DNA of 64,000 bases from Ophioderma brevispina. Its lineage: Eukaryota > Echinodermata > Ophiuroidea > Amphilepidida > Ophiodermatidae. This document shows, one piece after another, positions 11,975-24,792 of the stretch. The stretch is from positions 62,001 to 126,000 of the forward strand of contig JAMKCH010084910.1 of assembly GCA_023653785.1 (NCBI GenBank). Direction: 5' to 3'. Made by a program: the position numbers and the translations under genes. The number at the start of each line of letters is the position of its first letter. The first letter of the stretch is position 1. A model generated the notes under the pieces. The model had not been told where the DNA came from and did no database searches. It saw only the letters and a list, made by a program, of their open reading frames with translations.

Positions 11975-14137
11975 AGAAATTGCTTGGCAGTAAATCTACA
12001 TTTTGTACCTCTTAAACTTTGATTTTAGAATTGTTCTCTACAGTGTTTTGACAGTAAATTCTAATTGACACAATACAAGAAATGGTAAATTCAATAGCTA
12101 TGAGAAAACTGTTTTCACAATTGTCAAAATTCGACAAATGCTTTAAAAACGACATTGTATATTTTGCACACTTCTCACGAATGACGGCTGAACAAGCAAC
12201 AAAAGTTGTTTTGCTAAGATTTTGAAGTGGCTAGAGCAATTGCAATTCCTAGTATACAGGTCTTATCCCCTCCAAAGATCTCAAAATATTTCTCTATATT
12301 TGACGCGAGCGTAAATGAAAATGGTTCGTTGGGGCGTAAGAGGAAACGAGAAAACTAGCACCGGCTTAGGAATCGCAAAGTGCGTTATTCGGTGTCAAGA
12401 GACATGTTTGGGCTTTTCTTGAGTAATGAGTATATTGAATTGAAATAATGCAACGGAAATGAATAAATTCTTTTATATAATTTCCCAAAACAAGTTATAC
12501 AATTGTCCAAATTAATCATTAGCAGTAGATGAAAAGGTAATTCACAAGGGTATTTTCTTGAAAAAATACCGTACGCGGCAGGTGACTCCAAGAAAGTTTA
12601 CGTTTCTACCATTTTTCATCTTTCCGAACTTTCTTTTACAAGTACGACATAAAAAACTTAATTGGTATAGTGTCGAGTTTAAAGATTACTACATTTGCGT
12701 GTCCTTTTTATTTAAATATATCTCAGCTTATATTTATTGTTATTACCCTTCATTGTAACAGTACACGACGATATTGTATACTGTTCATAACCGGGGTTTA
12801 CATGGCAGAAAGTTGTCTTGAAAGAGGATACGTCTTCTAGATTAATCTAGTACGAGGCGTTCTGTAAACAATCGCTTTACCTTCTTACCGATGCATGCCA
12901 GTAAAGTGTAGCGCTTGTAAATAGGTCCGTGAAATAAGTAAGCTTTCTTTCACTCTTTTATTTTCTCTACGCACCTGCTCATGCCATCATTCCCCGGAGT
13001 TAACGGCTTCATCTATTCGACAAGTTGCCTATTTGTTCCTATTATACACCCTGCATGCGCTGTTGTTGCTAGCTTCGTCACAAAACACATGTCACCAAAG
13101 CAGTAGTATTCGCTTGTCACATATTTAGTACGGCTCGTTAAACTGTATTATTGCATTCGTCATATCCATAATAGTCATCTTTATGCTGTCGACCTAAATA
13201 CAGATGTCAACGTTCCAAATATTTTAATAACAATGGGTTGTTGGTATACATTGTTTTCTGGGGTTTCCCCTATAGACATACTTGTTAAGTTCCATTAGTT
13301 TACCCTTAAATGTAATGTAATGATTTTGTCATAACCTTATTTAGACCTTATTCAAAATAAAAGAACAAATCAACCTTTGACTGCTTTAAAACCTTTAACG
13401 TTGGATTCACCAGTTTATCATATTGAAACACCATTTCTAGCTATACGTTGTCAATACATTAAAATTTCATGCCCAATGATATCTGTGTGATATTGGATTT
13501 AGCTAGTACAAAATAGGGCCTATATCATACCGGATCTACGTAAATGCGCTTACTGTTATTGGGTAGCGACTTAGATCAAACTTATAAACATATTTTACTA
13601 ACACAACAGAAACGAAGAAAATTAGCATGTTTAAAATATATGTAATCAAGATGGTGGTACATTGTTTCTAAAAAGTTGGGAATTAGTCTATTGACAATTT
13701 TATCAGTGCTTCTCAAAAAGAGACGTTAAGTTCGCTTTTTTAAATTTTAGTTTCAACATCTTCAATGCAAAAGAAAAATATGTGAATAAACAAATGGCCA
13801 GTTATAGAATCTAAAAGGAGGATCCTTCACTAACTTAACAATGTTAATTAATTCCATGTGCTTCTACTTTTGACAATCACCATCTTGAAAACTCTTGACA
13901 TTCAACTGGACATGCGTTCAGTTTGGTCTTCTGAAAAAAAATACGCATCTTGCTTTCACCTATGTACAACTTTTTAAAGCGGGTGGCACAATTTAAGTAT
14001 TTAAAGTTTTCATCTTGATAGAATGACCTTCACCAAAAAACCCATTTGTAAAGTTTCGCGCCGATATTTCAATCTGTTATGATGTGAGAGCTAGAAACGT
14101 GATTTTGTAAGCCCATATAGTACTGTGTAAATTTAAT
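11975..14137. other. Intergenic, AT-rich
   Basis: No supported gene or complete element. Small open frames here lack any recognisable domain. Confidence 0.5.
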
Positions 14138-14255
14138 ATTGGTTGACCAAAATGTAGTACATTTTCGCTCATAACTTCCAAACCAATAAACCGCCCTAAG
14201 ATTTCACAGGGCAAATGAGAAAAATAGTAGCTTTCTTCTGATACCAAATTGTTTT
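14138..14255 (+). repeat. Diverged third copy of dispersed repeat
   Basis: Shares with 6990-7185 the order CATTT-CATAACTTC, AGATTTCACAGGG-AAATGAGAAAA, CTTTCTTCTGA-ACCAAAT. It is more diverged than the 5115/6990 pair. Confidence 0.5.
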
Positions 14256-15452
14256 ACCTCCGTCCGGTAAAATCTGGGGTTCTGGGGGACGAGGCTTTTT
14301 TTAAAAAAAAATAATGAGCGCGCCATGGACCTGTAATATTACAAGTCTTAAGGGTTTTTTGGGGGTATGAACAGCAAAAAAGGAAAACTGATAATACTTG
14401 CATATAATGAAGTTAAAATGTTATAAGTGTTTAGTCTTACTACTTATACTGTCAGAATTTGAAACAAATTGAAAAATAATTGGTCATGTGACTGGTTGCC
14501 ATGATAACCGGCGGTCATATTGGAACCTATATTTTGCTAGCTTGGATTGCGCAAAACATTCTAACTCAAAAAAAAACTATTGATGTTATCAAGATGAAAC
14601 AAATGGGAAATTGTTAGTAGGTTCAGCATCTTGTGAATGAACTAAAACTATGTTCATACTCAATTGGAAAGGGGGTAATCCACAGGGTTTTCTACATATT
14701 TTGCCGAAAATTGAAAAAAAAATTGGACTTTCAATTTTTGTGTGAAAAAATACCTTCCTGTCAGTATAATCCATCCATTTTAGTTCAACCACAAGAACTA
14801 CATTAGAGCATCATCTGGTCCAAATTTGAAGTCTGTATCCCTTGAGAAATCGTGTTTTGCGTGCGAGAACTTTACAAAAATCAAAATGTTCAAAAACGCA
14901 GGTCAAAGTTCTTAAGACTGATCAATTAATGTTAAATAATTGATTAATTATTGCAAATTATTTTAATTTTGCAGACAGACTTTAGAATAAACATTAAATA
15001 AACATTTATGAAAGGTTTTGATAATTTTTTTACTAAAAAAACAAGCATTTGTGTCCGAAATTTGCCAAATATGTGTTCAGAATGACTCGATAAACAATAA
15101 AATACATAAGAATTAAAAATAAAGAAAAACAAAAGAAATGTTCTGCGTTTTCGCTCATGCCGTTTGACTAAAACTATCATAACTACGGAACTGAATGTCC
15201 GATTTGAGTCAAACTTGAAGCAAACGGAAGCTTATATTTCAAGCTAAAACTTTAAATGATAAACACAATTTGACAAATATAACCCTGTATAACCCAAAAA
15301 AACCCTTAAGATGTTACATTAATATCTGCATTGCAAAACAATATTACAATTTAGCACTAACCTATTGCGAGCGAACGCCCAACAGACATTCAATTGTTCT
15401 TACCATCTAGTAATCGATTACGCCATCCATTCCACCTCAACTTGTTTATTGC
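14256..15452. other. Intergenic, AT-rich
   Basis: Nothing recognisable in either strand. Confidence 0.5.
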
Positions 15453-15482
15453 AAATTAACAAACTTTTAAGTTTGTTAATTT
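15453..15482. repeat. Perfect palindrome, 14-bp arms
   Basis: AAATTAACAAACTT and its exact complement are separated by TT. It lies 14 bases before a second perfect palindrome. Confidence 0.85.
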
Positions 15483-15496
15483 TGTTAATTAAGTTT

Positions 15497-15522
15497 GTGA
15501 ATGTACTTAAAAGTACATTCAC
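15497..15522. repeat. Perfect palindrome, 12-bp arms
   Basis: GTGAATGTACTT and its exact complement are separated by AA. Confidence 0.85.
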
Positions 15523-15529
15523 CCAGTGG

Positions 15530-16795
15530 TTAATAATTATGTTGTAGTGGAATGAATAGAGCAGTTGGTTGGTAGATAAAAACTATTGAATCTATGTTGC
15601 TTTTGGTAGCGTTTGAGCAAGTACTAGAAATAATTTTGTCCTCTTTTGTCGACAAGCAGACGAACACGTTGAACGCATTCCAAATAAGTTCGTCATTTTA
15701 TGGCCATGAGCTACTCTGTCCCCTCTCTACCTCTTTTTCAGATGGAAAACAACTTACATTGGTTTGTGTCCGGTGACATGTCTTTGCCATGAGGGCACGT
15801 AATTAAACAACTTACATTGTTTAACAACTTGTCCTCACGGATAACAAACACTTCTCGAGCGATAAACCAGAAAATGTTTAATATAACATATCCACTGCGC
15901 TCGCGAGTCTTGGGCCTAGAGAGTGAACGCCAAATAGGACATGTCTTAAAAAATAGAACATGTCTCCATGCAAGACTTGTCTGATTCGATACGACATCTC
16001 CCCTGAGACACTTCTCGTACGTATAGGACATGACTCTCCACCTGTAGACAAGGCATAGTGTTTATAATATTATGGCTTTTACTGAGGATAGGTCTACATG
16101 AAAGACATGTCAGACATGTCAGCCAAAATAAGGCATACTTTTACAGTGTATAGATTTTATGGGTAAGGTTTGCGCTCGTAACCTTTCTTTATTCCTTCAA
16201 TATGAGGTAAAGGACAATTCTCCTGGCTTGAACTCACTTTCAAAACTCAATTTATATTGGTTTGTATTGCTGGTAATCACATACCGTGATGCAAACAATG
16301 ACCCAAGTTATACTTATGGATAATTGGTTTAATATCAAGGAAATAATCAAAGAAAATGTACTATTTTGTGTGGAATTATTCTCAGATATGAGCTAAAAAG
16401 AATCTCGAATAAAGGAAAAGTTCTACCAATATAGGCTTAAGATTACTTATATTATTTGTAATCTTTCTAATGACACCAAAATACTCAGTATATAAGAGGC
16501 CAATGCTGAAGTAATTGTAGCAGGATATAGCATATATCTGACTGTCCGTGTGTCTAATTTGTGTGTCTAATTTTAACAAAAGAAAAGTCACAAAAGTATA
16601 CCCTCATTAACTTGTCTGTTGTCTATCTTCATCTATTTTTAAAGAGGCACTGACACGTTATATATACATAGCGGGCACCATTCTTTTTGTCAAAAAGGAG
16701 GTTTTTGCTGTTTTGTATTACATTTACGTGATAACCCTCACCTGAAATGAATAAGCCTAAAGCAGTTTCTTTGTGTGTAACTCAAGTAATTTTGT
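15530..16795. other. Intergenic, no gene seen
   Basis: Contains several ACATGTC/GACATGT words near 15940-16120 but no coding or RNA feature that I can support. Confidence 0.5.
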
Positions 16796-16823
16796 AATAA
16801 AACCACTCCGGTGTGGTTTTATT
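16796..16823. repeat. Perfect 11-bp hairpin
   Basis: AATAAAACCAC / GTGGTTTTATT around a 6-base loop TCCGGT. Confidence 0.8.
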
Positions 16824-19800
16824 CCAATGGCTTAGTTTGCGCAACTGAAACGCAAGAAAACATACATCAGCGTTCTGCCAATTTTGAATTTTGTATTTTG
16901 CTGGAAAATGTCCGCCGTTGTACCTCTTCTAACTGCGAGTTTCATAAGCTGTTGATTTTCATGCTAACGTGGGTAATTATGATATGATACATGATTATGA
17001 TATGCAAGATTTTATAGGTGCGTGTAGGTGGGGTGTGTAGGTGTGTGTATGCAGGTGTGCACGTGTGTGCATGTGTCTGTGAGTATTGTGACATTGTTAC
17101 GCGAAGTCAAAGTAAAACCAATATTCCATAACCTAACCGATCCAATTTCAGTGAGTTGACTTTCGTTATTTTGCAAGTGTGATTTGTCAAAGGCAAACGA
17201 GGTTGATGCTAGGTTAATTTGCCAATTTGTTTGGCCAGTAATAACAGTGGGTGAACGCTGCAGTCATTGTATAACGCTATCCCGTGGGTTAACACAAAGA
17301 TACCATGTTTTCTATACATCCATCTTGAACATGTTTCAATAGAAAATAATAGTAACAGTCGCATTTACCAATTACGTTTAGGACGTATTCAGACACAATA
17401 CTTCACATTGACAATGGTATTACTTTCAAGTACTGTGCGAAGTAGTCTGTAAATACGTTGTGCAAGACTATCAGTAATAAGATACTTATCTTAACACAAG
17501 AAAGGTTCTTCTTTAAGTTTGATGAAATGGATCGGACGGTCAAATTGGTTTTAGTAGTTGTTTAATACCAAATTAAAATGGTGTTTGCGCTGAAGTAGTT
17601 CAGGTTATAGCGTGACAAGGTTTCACAAATAGCCCTGCAGCTTCCCCGTCAAGGCTTTGTTTTTGGACCGCTAAGGCTGCCGGCTGTACGGTATTACTAT
17701 TTATTTGCCAAGTACTACTACAAACCACAAACTTCCCATTTTCGTTTCCATCCAATTTTCTAATAAAAAGAAAGCATTTAAAACCGTAATTACTAACTTG
17801 TCAAAAATACGCGAAAGCCGCGTTTGTACAAGAATTAATCGGTAAAAAGGTAATCAACACACAAAATAGTCCGACACAAAACTTCGTAACCGCGTTGTCC
17901 GTCATGGATTATGAGCAAGTTGGTCATAACCTCCGATCGCTTTACGAAATCATAATAATTGACAATGATCACACACAACAAAACTTTGTAAAAACAACAC
18001 ACGCACTCGAGATCAAAAGTAAAACCGTTCTGTATTGTGTTGGTGTCAAAAAATTAAGTGTACTTTTATTATTCACTCAATAAAAGCCCAAATTTTGGTG
18101 TGGTTCAGCTCATATACGCACTCTAATTACAGAGCAAGTAATAGGCCTTTTCTTGTTGGGTAAGATAGTGCATAGTTCTTTGCTTAATTCTGAATGCCGG
18201 TTTCAGTCCGGTGGTTAGTGATAGATTAGGGTGACGAAAATGCCCCTAAGGCGAGTCATGAACCTCTTTTGAACAGTTCGGAAGAGAACAAGGCTATTAA
18301 CGGTATTTCTAATTCGTCACCTTTTCAAACAGGTACTTCTGGTCAATCTTGCCTTTAATGGTTAGAATACAACCACTAATAGGCCTAAGAAAGATGATAT
18401 TAATTGAAAACATCGGTAAATTGATTTACTTTCAAGTCGAAATTGTAAGAAAATCAATGAATTGCGCGATGTTCATATGTTTGGAAACGCGATTAGTTCC
18501 TTATAATTATATAATGAACTCAATATTAATTGTCACAGTTGTGCGATGGCAAATTCTTGATTTATACTTGTGTGTACTTAATTGCTTGTGGGAGTAAGAA
18601 TATTATTGCCATAAATTCAAATATGGTCCTTTTTAAAATAAAATATTAGTTGTTTTCAGGTAGACATGCACCTCACACGACGATCGGTGAATTGGTACGA
18701 GACTCTTTCATCACATCACGCGACAGTATTTACTTTAGGTTAAGAATGATACCCTGGTATATAGCCATAATTCATACCTGACGAAAAATATCCTTTCTAA
18801 TAAAATCAACAGGTCACGACCATTAATTTCAATCGCCTCTTTTATTTCATTATCAAGAAACAGTTGTCACAGAAATCTTAGATCAAATATGTATATATTT
18901 GTATAAGTTGATATACTACATGTATATGTGTAATAAAATTTACTTTGTAAACATATAAAGGGTGGAAATGAACGTTTCACATACCATCGCGGTAACTCTT
19001 TCTTGGGCAAAGATATTCAACGGACAACGAACCAATAAAAGTCAATCGTAAACGCTTGGATTTTTTTAGAAAAATGACCTTTGTCTTGCTTTTTTAATTA
19101 TTTTATCATTTGATTGATGGAAGTTTAAACATTGAATAAACACAAAGTTTACAATTAGGATGTTGAGTTAAAAATCATCTTCAAAATACCTTCGTATAAA
19201 CTTTAATCTATTAAGTGAAAAGTGTGAACTTACTTTTCGTGCTTTTTAAGTACCAACAATGACCACTCTAAAATGAGAACGAATTATCGTCAAAAGATTA
19301 AACCATTGAGAACTTCTTAGAGAGGTATTTATCCATTTAAGGAATGAAGCACACGTATTCTTCATTCTTTTCTTTCACTCTTAAAGTTGCATTTAGTGAT
19401 CCTATCAACTTTTATCTTTATGTTTCAATAGATATCCTAGGAAAAATAACCTATTTCCAAAATTTAAGTTGATTCTAAATGGGCATTTGGTGTTATGGGC
19501 GAATGTTTGTATCACTGTGCCCTATAAGCCATGCCCTGTGTTTGTCAGTTTATGGACAGAAAAATACAAACTTCTTCAAGAAGTAGATCAAATTTGCATA
19601 TAATAAGATCGGGTACGCATGCAATACTATAGACCAACGGTGTAGATGATGCAGACATTTAAACTTTTTTAGGTAAGTCGGATGGCTGAGGTTATGGATC
19701 ACGAAATGCTCTTTTAAGGAGTTACTCATATTAATGAATGGTCACTTCAAGCATCCCAAAAGAATGTCAATTCACTCTTTACGTATAGTGGAGGCAACCC

Positions 19801-21562
19801 ATTTATCATCAGAAGAGAGAAAAAATATCTTGCTACGGGAAAGCAATTTTTTTACACGGTTCAACTAAGATGTCCGTAACAGTTTGGAGCAATTATGTCA
19901 GCAAACTTCTGATCATTCCTCATCCAACTTGACAAAAAATACTGTTTGGTGGGTCTGACATGCACTGGCATTTTTAAAATTGTAATGTTTGAATATTATT
20001 CCAAAATTACCATTTTCTTAAAGCGGCATTTTCTTAAACTCAAATTATGCACAATACTGATATAATAATTTAATATTTTTTTTCGTTTACTGGAAACACG
20101 TCAGTTTTGATGAGACAACACAGTTACAAATTGTCAAAAACACAGGTATCGTATATTCAATTATACTACATAAATTTACATTTTTATATTTCAAATATAC
20201 ATTATACAATAATCTCTGAATTGTTAAGACAGTCAGGCTTCTCGCTAAATAAGTTGTAACCAATGAAAGTTCAGGTGTAAGCAATGTTGATTATTTCGGG
20301 TACAAATCAGTTTGATCATTTTGGTGTAGTGTAGTAGCTATACTTATTTCTCCAAAAAGCGTTAATGTGAATATGATTTTGGAAAAAGAGCAACTTGTAT
20401 TATCAAAGTAAACATTTGTGGTTCTTGATCATTTAAGAACACATTTACAAATGTTGAGACAATATTGAAGAGGTGAATTTACTACTACATTTGCAACAGC
20501 AAACGCAAAATTAACCAAGTAATTAGTTTTCCTTAAATAATAATTACTCATTTTTTGGAGATAATTATACCACATAACAACAGATGTCGTATATTTGCAA
20601 AGTTAAGCATATACGCTATCTAAAGAACATGAAGAAAGTGTATTAAGTGCATGAATATAATTGTTTAGTAAAGCCCGATTGACGTAATTATCAATCTGAA
20701 CTGAGATGAAAATTAGAAAGTTAGGAGTAAAATACGTGAATCTTTTAATTCCTGATCAATTTGTTATAAATTACAGATTTAGACATACTTCAATTTCCAA
20801 AATCATATCCATCCGAATTGACCATACAAGTGTAAAAATGTACATTTACAACTTAAAGTAACGTTTTCAGAACGATGACATCTCACACTTGGGTTCAAAT
20901 TGGTGTACTCTGTTTTAACATTGAGTAACCCTTTTGTTTTTCGTTTTCGAAAAAAAAATGTAAGGATGTACACAAGAGCTCTAAAGTTACATGTTAATCA
21001 AAAGTTTTATAAAGCAGTCGCTTAGGGCAAAAATGGTTCAAAGTAATCAAAAGAGTTCCCAAACAATGGTACCCGAGTCTTAAGCCCATACTCATTACAA
21101 ATTTCTCTTTGGACTAATAAACACAAACTTATTTCACACTCATATTTTCGTGAATTATACGATTATTCAAGTGGAATATCTACCTGCTTCAATTTACCAT
21201 GATTGCAAAGACATTATATTTTACTGAAATAGAACACTGTGAAAATGTGAAAATTGACAATTTTCAAAAATTGTTTTTGTAACCAATTGTATATCAACAT
21301 AATAGTACACATGCAAGTATCTTATCACCAGCAGTCCTACCTATTTTTTCACGTAGGTTCAATATGAACGTACACGTGTATGCCATCTGAATGTGCTGAA
21401 AGTTCACAATTTTGTCTATTTATGGCTTACTTAATAGAGTTTTTGTTGGTTTCTGCATGATTATAAAGAACAAAATGAAAAAGGGTGTCCATCAGTTCTC
21501 TAAATCTGTCAAGTTCTTTGGTGCATAGAGTCCAATGTCCGCTATGCTTCATTTGCCGTGCG
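16824..21562. other. Gene-poor DNA downstream of FoxB
   Basis: About 4.7 kb of AT-rich sequence with only short, featureless open frames. Regulatory or 3' UTR sequence of FoxB may lie at its right end. I found no clear AATAAA on the minus strand just below the stop codon. Confidence 0.45.
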
Positions 21563-22568
21563 TTACGATACAGTTTGTGACATTTTCATGGCCATTGAAA
21601 ATTCAGAATTCGTGGTCGGTAATGTGGCAGGTAGCGGCTCGCAGCTGACAGGAATGTGTGCAGGAAAAATTGCCCCGATGTGCCCGGAAAGGCCCAGTGC
21701 GTGCGCCATGGGTTTGATCGGTAGAGGTACCGTCGGTACTCCGCAATGAGCTGCTGCTGCTGCAACGAAAGACGATCGCAATGCCGCAGTCCTACATTGC
21801 ACATCATTGCATATGTGTTCTCCAGCACACCTATGAAGAGCAGCCGCTGAAAATACAGGGTGCTGTGGAATGGATAATGTTCTGCTTACAACTGATGAGA
21901 TTTCAGCTGACGATTTAGGTGCAGCAACTGGACTAAGCGGTGCTTTACCGCTGTGTGCTTGATTTGAGGGTTTAAAGTCTGGCTTGATGATATTTTCAAT
22001 CGTGAAAGGCTGCTTCAAAGTTGGTGAAGTTGTTGAAGTAGGGCTTGTTGCCGGTAAAACTTGCGACTGGACTGATTGGTATGCGAGGTGGTGGGGAAAT
22101 TGGTGGTAAAGCATACGGCGAAAGAGAGCCAAGAGTCGAAAATGGCGGTATGCCTATTTTGGCTTGCTCCTGAAAAAGTTTTGCCGAATCTATTTGCTTG
22201 ATTTGCATGTTATGGTCTAGGGTTGCAATTCGTGGCGACTTGAAGCGTTTTCGACGTCGCAGAAAGCTGCCATTTTCAAACATGTCCTGGCTAAGGGGGT
22301 GCAGTGCCCAGTAACTGCCCTTTCCCGGTCTATCCGGACGTCGAGGAACTTTCATGAAACAGTCATTGAAAGAAAGATTGTGGCGCAGAGAGTTCTGCCA
22401 CCGCTGTGTGTTCTTGCGATAGTAAGGGAATCTGTCCATGATAAATTTGTAGATTTCGCTCAAGGGAAGCATCTTCTCTGGTGAACTCTGGATAGCCATA
22501 GCCGTGAGAGAAATATACGAGTACGGCGGTTTTGCATCGCTGTAGGAATTTCTGGACGGGCGAGGCAT
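21563..22568 (-). CDS. FoxB: FoxB-type forkhead transcription factor, frame break in C-terminal half
   Basis: DNA-binding regulator of the FoxB class, acting in the nucleus. The start [20 protein letters not shown] is the FoxB signature, and the ATG has A at -3. The forkhead winged-helix domain spans about residues 13-107 (22532-22248), with recognition helix [13 protein letters not shown] and the wing motif ending FLRRRKRFK. Downstream, FTIENII (21986-22006) is an eh1-like Groucho-binding motif, as expected for FoxB. The gene is intronless, typical of the class. Frame 1 (22568-21996) holds the forkhead and frame 2 (22132-21563) holds eh1 and the C-terminus. The 1,006-base span is 3n+1, so one extra base between about 22030 and 22130 would account for the break. 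Removing it would give about 334 residues, close to known FoxB lengths. A sequence error is more likely than a real lesion because both halves look intact. Confidence 0.93.
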
Positions 22569-22855
22569 GATGAGTTCAGTCTTGACTGAAGAAAGAACAC
22601 TATATTTGAAGAAAAAAGTTCACTCTAACTTGTTGCTAGATGTAGACTCTCCAAAACTGCACACTATAAGCGAAGCATACTCTCCAGTCCCTTGTAAGAC
22701 GATTTGAGACGAAACAGGTTAACAGATGGAAAGATAAAATCGGATCTGGATGTACACTCAAGTAGTGCTACTACACAATGGTCTGGCGTAGAAGTGGGAT
22801 CAGCATAAGTGTGATACTTGTTTTCAGATGATCAATTCTCGAGACTTTACATGCC

Positions 22856-22863
22856 TTTTTATA
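22856..22863 (-). promoter_or_regulatory. Candidate TATA box for FoxB
   Basis: TATAAAAA on the minus strand, about 290 bases before the FoxB ATG, would give a 5' UTR of about 260 bases. The motif is near-palindromic, so it also reads on the plus strand. No other core promoter element is visible, and a TATA-less start closer to the gene is equally possible. Confidence 0.25.
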
Positions 22864-22874
22864 AAAGCCCTCTT

Positions 22875-23688
22875 CTCTCTGTCTCTAGCCTCCTCGTGTT
22901 GAATGTTGACACCATCTATACGCAAGTGATACTGTACCAATCGCAAGTGGAGATCTCCATCAATTGAATTGGTCAAAGCGGGCGGGCTTGTTGACAATAC
23001 GGCATGGCTCCCTGAGGAGTGACCCGATCCGATCGTTTGCTTTGGCATAAAACCATAAACCACCAAAATGCTTGTAAAATAACGCGCTGTGAAAAAGAAA
23101 TTAGTGACTGGACAGAATAGCGCCTCTTACGACGAGATCTGCCACGACAAGGCTCTTTTGGAGTTGAGGGGCGGAGCCATTTTGAGCAGTCAGTGATCTC
23201 GTTATGTGTTGACACTTTGCGAACAATACACAACAAACAGAACAGTGTCAACATAACCAAACCAAATCTAACTGTAAATCGATCGTTTTGTAACTTTGAT
23301 GATCACAGGGATGATAATATTATTATTGAACGAGGAGAGACCCTAACCATGAAAAAAATAAAAATTAAAAACTACTTTAATGAGAATTGCAACACCCTAG
23401 GGGGAACACAGACACTCAACATACAACTATACACATTAAAAACCGACGTTTCAGAAAGATAAAACCTTCCTTCATCAGGGTAAAAAAGACCAAAAGGGTC
23501 TACATGTAAAACAAGCTGCAGCCCAGCACAAGGCAAGAAGCTAAAATCCATGAAAAAAATAGTAATCTCGTATATCTTCCTTTAGTTTTTAAATCGCTGT
23601 TTGGACTAACTCTGACTTGATTCATTACATGGCGGTAGTTTTATACAGCAAAATGTTTAATCATGCAAGGTCGGGCAGTAAGGATGCC
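22875..23688. repeat. Duplicated FoxB upstream block, copy with insertion
   Basis: Aligns with 23709-24322 at high identity, with a few substitutions and single-base indels. The main difference is the 201-bp insertion at 23347-23561 carried only here. Small open frames in both copies are not protein-like. Confidence 0.9.
23361..23547 (-). mobile_element. Short insertion with hammerhead-ribozyme-like core
   Basis: The body is flanked by identical 14-bp repeats CCATGAAAAAAATA (23347-23360 and 23548-23561). The homologous block has one copy of this 14-mer (at about 24182) and no insert. So this is a real insertion with target-site duplication. The minus strand carries, in order, ACC, CTGATGA (23478-23472), a 6-bp stem with a 7-base loop, GAAA (23452-23449), CGTC and GGT. 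This is the layout of the minimal type I hammerhead known from Penelope-like elements and retrozymes. It has no ORF, so it would depend on enzymes supplied by other elements. Confidence 0.7.
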
Positions 23689-23708
23689 AAAAAAAAAAAA
23701 AAAAAAAA
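23689..23708. other. A20 run, probable assembly gap
   Basis: Exactly 20 A after GGATGCC. In the second copy GGATGCC continues as AATTATTTATT. The right side restarts the block at CTCTCTGTCTCTAGCC. Confidence 0.75.
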
Positions 23709-24322
23709 CTCTCTGTCTCTAGCCTCCTCGTGTTGAATGTTGACACCATCTATACGCAAGTGATACTGTACCAATCGCAAGTGGAGATCTCCATCAATTG
23801 AATTGGTCAAAGCGGGCGGGCTTGTTGACAATACGGCATGGCTCCCTGAGGAGTGACCCGATCCGATCGTTTGCTTTGGCATAAAACCATAAACCACCAA
23901 AATGCTTGTAAAATAACGCGCTGTGAAAAAGAAATTAGTGACTGGACAGAATAGCGCCTCTTACGACGAGATCTGCCACGACAAGGCTCTTTTGGAGTTG
24001 GAGGGGCGGAGCCATTTTGAGCAGTCAGTGATCTCGTTATGTGTTGACACTTCGCGAACAATACACAACAAACAGAACAGTGTCAACATAACCAAACCAA
24101 ATCTAACTGTAAATCGATCGTTTTGTAACTTTGATGATCACAGGGATGATAATATTATTATTGAACGAGGAGAGACCCTAACCATGAAAAAAATAGTAAT
24201 CTCGTATATCTTCCTTTAGTTTTTAAATCGCTGTTTGGACTTACTCTGACTTGATTCATTACATGGCGGTAGTTTTATATAGCAAAATGTTTAATCATGC
24301 AAGGTCGGGCAGTAAGGATGCC
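23709..24322. repeat. Duplicated FoxB upstream block, copy without insertion
   Basis: Partner of 22875-23688. It preserves the uninterrupted target site for the hammerhead-bearing insertion and then continues into unique sequence. Confidence 0.9.
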
Positions 24323-24461
24323 AATTATTTATTGCTTGTTATGAATGTGATATGCCCCTAAATCTCTATTTATGTTGCCGAAATACAACTTCTATTAGGT
24401 ACCAGAACAAACAAACATCTGCATTTGATTTTTTACACCAGAGCTGTAATTTCGTTGATTG

Positions 24462-24511
24462 TGTGTGTGTGTGTGGTGTGTGTGTGTGTGTGTGTGGTGT
24501 GTGTGTGTGTG

Positions 24512-24543
<32 letters not shown>

Positions 24544-24630
24544 TCGCGGGTGGGTGTGTGTGTGTGCGTGTGTGTGTGTGTGCTCAGGTGTGTGTGTGGT
24601 GTGTGTGTGTGGTGTGTGTGTGTGTGTTGT
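24462..24630. repeat. TG microsatellite, interrupted
   Basis: About 170 bases of TG with GGTGTG interruptions and a short GC-rich island CGCGCTCGCGGG in the middle. Cys/Val-rich open frames here are artefacts. Confidence 0.9.
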
Positions 24631-24792
24631 GAGGTGAGTAACAACTAATACAACAATCCATGCTTCACTAAAGTGTTTAGCATAATAGTATTAGTAGGCT
24701 CATTGTTGTTTACAATTTTGTGAACAGAGTACAGGCAACCCTACCTGCAACGACCCCTACAAATTTATCAAAAAATATAGTTCCCCCATTTT

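Noticed and set aside
22824..24219. Paired open frames with shared protein sequence upstream of FoxB
   Set aside because: Again a consequence of the duplicated block; frames differ between copies through small indels and lack domains.
24352..24648. Cys/Val-rich and Thr/His-rich open frames on both strands
   Set aside because: They are readings of the TG microsatellite.
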